From Paramecium pentaurelia (lineage: Eukaryota > Ciliophora > Oligohymenophorea > Peniculida > Parameciidae): a stretch of DNA of 64,000 bases. Below are positions 62,675-64,000 of the stretch, one piece after another. Below the pieces are notes generated by a model. That model searched no databases and was not told where the DNA came from. It saw only the letters and a list, made by a program, of their open reading frames with translations. Positions within the stretch are counted from its first letter, which is position 1. Each line of letters opens with the position of its first letter. The DNA is taken from contig CAJJDO010000090.1 of NCBI GenBank assembly GCA_905183005.1, positions 1-64,000 of the forward strand, in the 5' to 3' direction. A program made the translations under genes and the position numbers.

Positions 62675-64000
62675 TCAAAGTGCTAGTAATTTTTTATTTG
62701 CTAATGATATGGATGTTTAGACTAATTCTTATATTATTTTACATTCTAATTCTGGAAGAACTGTTGCAAAGAAAGCAATTAGATCTTATAAAATTTTAGA
62801 TTTTAATGTAATTTTTTATTTATCTTTTGAATTTTCTATCTAACCTAAAATTTCATGGATTTAGTAGAGCAATTTAATAAATTATTATGTATGGACATTT
62901 TTTAAACATGATACTTCAGTAATTTTAATTTGAATTCCTTATGAATATTTATTGATTTCCTCATTTATAATTGTAATTTAATTAAGTGGTTCTTATAATT
63001 TATTTTCTTCTATAATTAATTATTATTAAGTTATGATTTAATTAGAATAGTTTAATGATGCTTACACTTCTTGTGGATTGATATATTCTTATTATTGATG
63101 GATATCTACTTGATCATCTTAATTATTAATCTATGCAATTTAGATTTCAACATTTTCTTAATTAACAAGTTTGATTTATGATTAATCTGGTGATTTAATT
63201 TCATTTTATTAACTCAATTTAACAGATTAATGAGAATAGTCAAAATTTTAGAATTCTATTTTATTAGGAGTTAGATTCTATGTATGTGATGGAGTAGTTG
63301 GAAAAAAGAGTTTTTTAGGGACAGTGAAATTATTAGGAGAAGTAAATATTGGTCTTTTGGTTGGACTGGAATATAGATTTTAGGGAGTAGAGAATTTAGC
63401 ATCTTAATAACGATTCCACTTTTAATCTTGTTTTTCCTTTTACTTTTCAATCAACTTGACAAAAGGTTTAGGAATAGGTTCATTATCTCTTGAGTAATAA
63501 AGAGCTTTTTCTTTTAGTTTTGGAGATCTATTTCTCATTTGATAATATAAAATAAAAATAAATCACTTTGGTTTTTGAATTTTAGGTTCAATAATAGATT
63601 CTTCAATTCTAGATCTATAGAGAGGATCAAGTGGACTTAAATTAAGATTCCTTTATTGAGAGATTTAGATCTACTCAAAAAATTGAACAATATTCTTGTC
63701 AATCATATGCAATAATTTATCATCTACAATACTTTTACATTTCTCTTATTATAAGGAAGAGAATGAACAATAATAATCTTTAAGTTTAGTCTGTAGTTTT
63801 TTATTGTTTATCACTCTAAAACTCTTTTGTAATTCTATTTCTTAGATTAAATCATCAACAATAAGATCTTCAGGTTAATCTTATTCAATTTACAAAAGAG
63901 GTTTAGGTAATAAATCAAATAATTTATTTTATTCTTCATTTAAGAGAATAAATCTAAGCATATCAATTTAGTGTAATTTCTCTATAATTTTCACAATATC
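62675..64000 (-). CDS. Gln-rich protein of unknown function, 5' end beyond the window
   Basis: The frame is open from the window edge to TGA at 62675, with one 33-nt intron (63534-63566), giving 431 codons including stop. The visible part begins in a helical region (DIVKIIEKLHQIDMLRFILL) with a charged coiled-coil-like stretch. It passes through a Pro/Ser/Thr-rich segment with TP and SP sites (STPQNLYSSPTKRP, FTSPNNFTVP). It ends in a Gln/Ile/Glu-rich region and a helical C-terminus (LQDLIAFFATVLPELECKII). No known domain seen. The SP/TP cluster suggests regulation by proline-directed kinases. Confidence 0.7.

Noticed and set aside
1..64000. tRNA, rRNA or snRNA genes
   Set aside because: No cloverleaf with conserved TTCRANYC box, rRNA core or snRNA signature was recognised by eye; a covariance-model search would be needed to exclude short RNAs.

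Overview
The window comes from a ciliate that reads TAA and TAG as glutamine and uses only TGA as stop, almost certainly a Paramecium. Long reading frames full of in-frame TAA/TAG close on TGA. They are interrupted by tiny introns of mostly 20-33 nt (GTA...TAG), and removing these restores frame exactly in about fifteen genes. Strongly AT-rich spacers and very short intergenic gaps (15-400 bp) fit the same picture. No telomeric repeat, rRNA, tRNA or CRISPR was recognised.

The window has two contrasting halves. From 1 to about 23 kb there is almost no intact gene. Decayed coding fragments (F5/8-type-C-like, WD40, a type IIA Ca2+-ATPase) lie in AT-rich filler, with an 835-bp TA-bounded foldback element, a compound inverted repeat and a 130-bp tandem repeat. 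From 23 to 38 kb there are two paralogous genes with an N-terminal helical region, pentapeptide-like repeats and a long array of near-identical WD40 repeats. The first (about 12 repeats) is broken by a 7-nt insertion. The second (about 32 repeats, 1645 aa) is intact. Flanking DNA on both sides is shared, so a whole segment was duplicated.

Three single-base gaps (n at 18834, 27759, 36871) are flanked by exact duplications. Two look like unmerged contig overlaps. The third looks biological: one copy joins its left flank directly at a TA, while the other is preceded by about 1 kb that ends at the same TA in a perfect match to the Paramecium IES end consensus. That suggests an excised and a retained version of one internal eliminated sequence are both in the assembly.

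From 39.8 kb to the right edge the DNA is ordinary dense coding sequence. In order it holds a secreted protein with carboxypeptidase-regulatory-like folds (+), a fatty acid hydroxylase/sterol desaturase (-), BiP/Grp78 (-), a multipass membrane protein (-), a decayed large gene (-), ARF GTPase (+), a RING-H2 membrane protein (+), an IQ-motif protein (-), two small genes and a coiled-coil protein (-). Then come a dual-specificity phosphatase (+), a basic protein (-), an STK32/YANK-like kinase (-), a two-TM membrane protein (+), an asparaginase with ankyrin-like tail (+), a Cys-rich zinc-binding membrane protein (+), a Romo1/Mgr2 protein (-) and a partial gene at the edge (-). BiP, the desaturase, ARF and several membrane proteins belong to the secretory pathway, but the neighbours do not form an operon. 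Each gene has its own short spacer.
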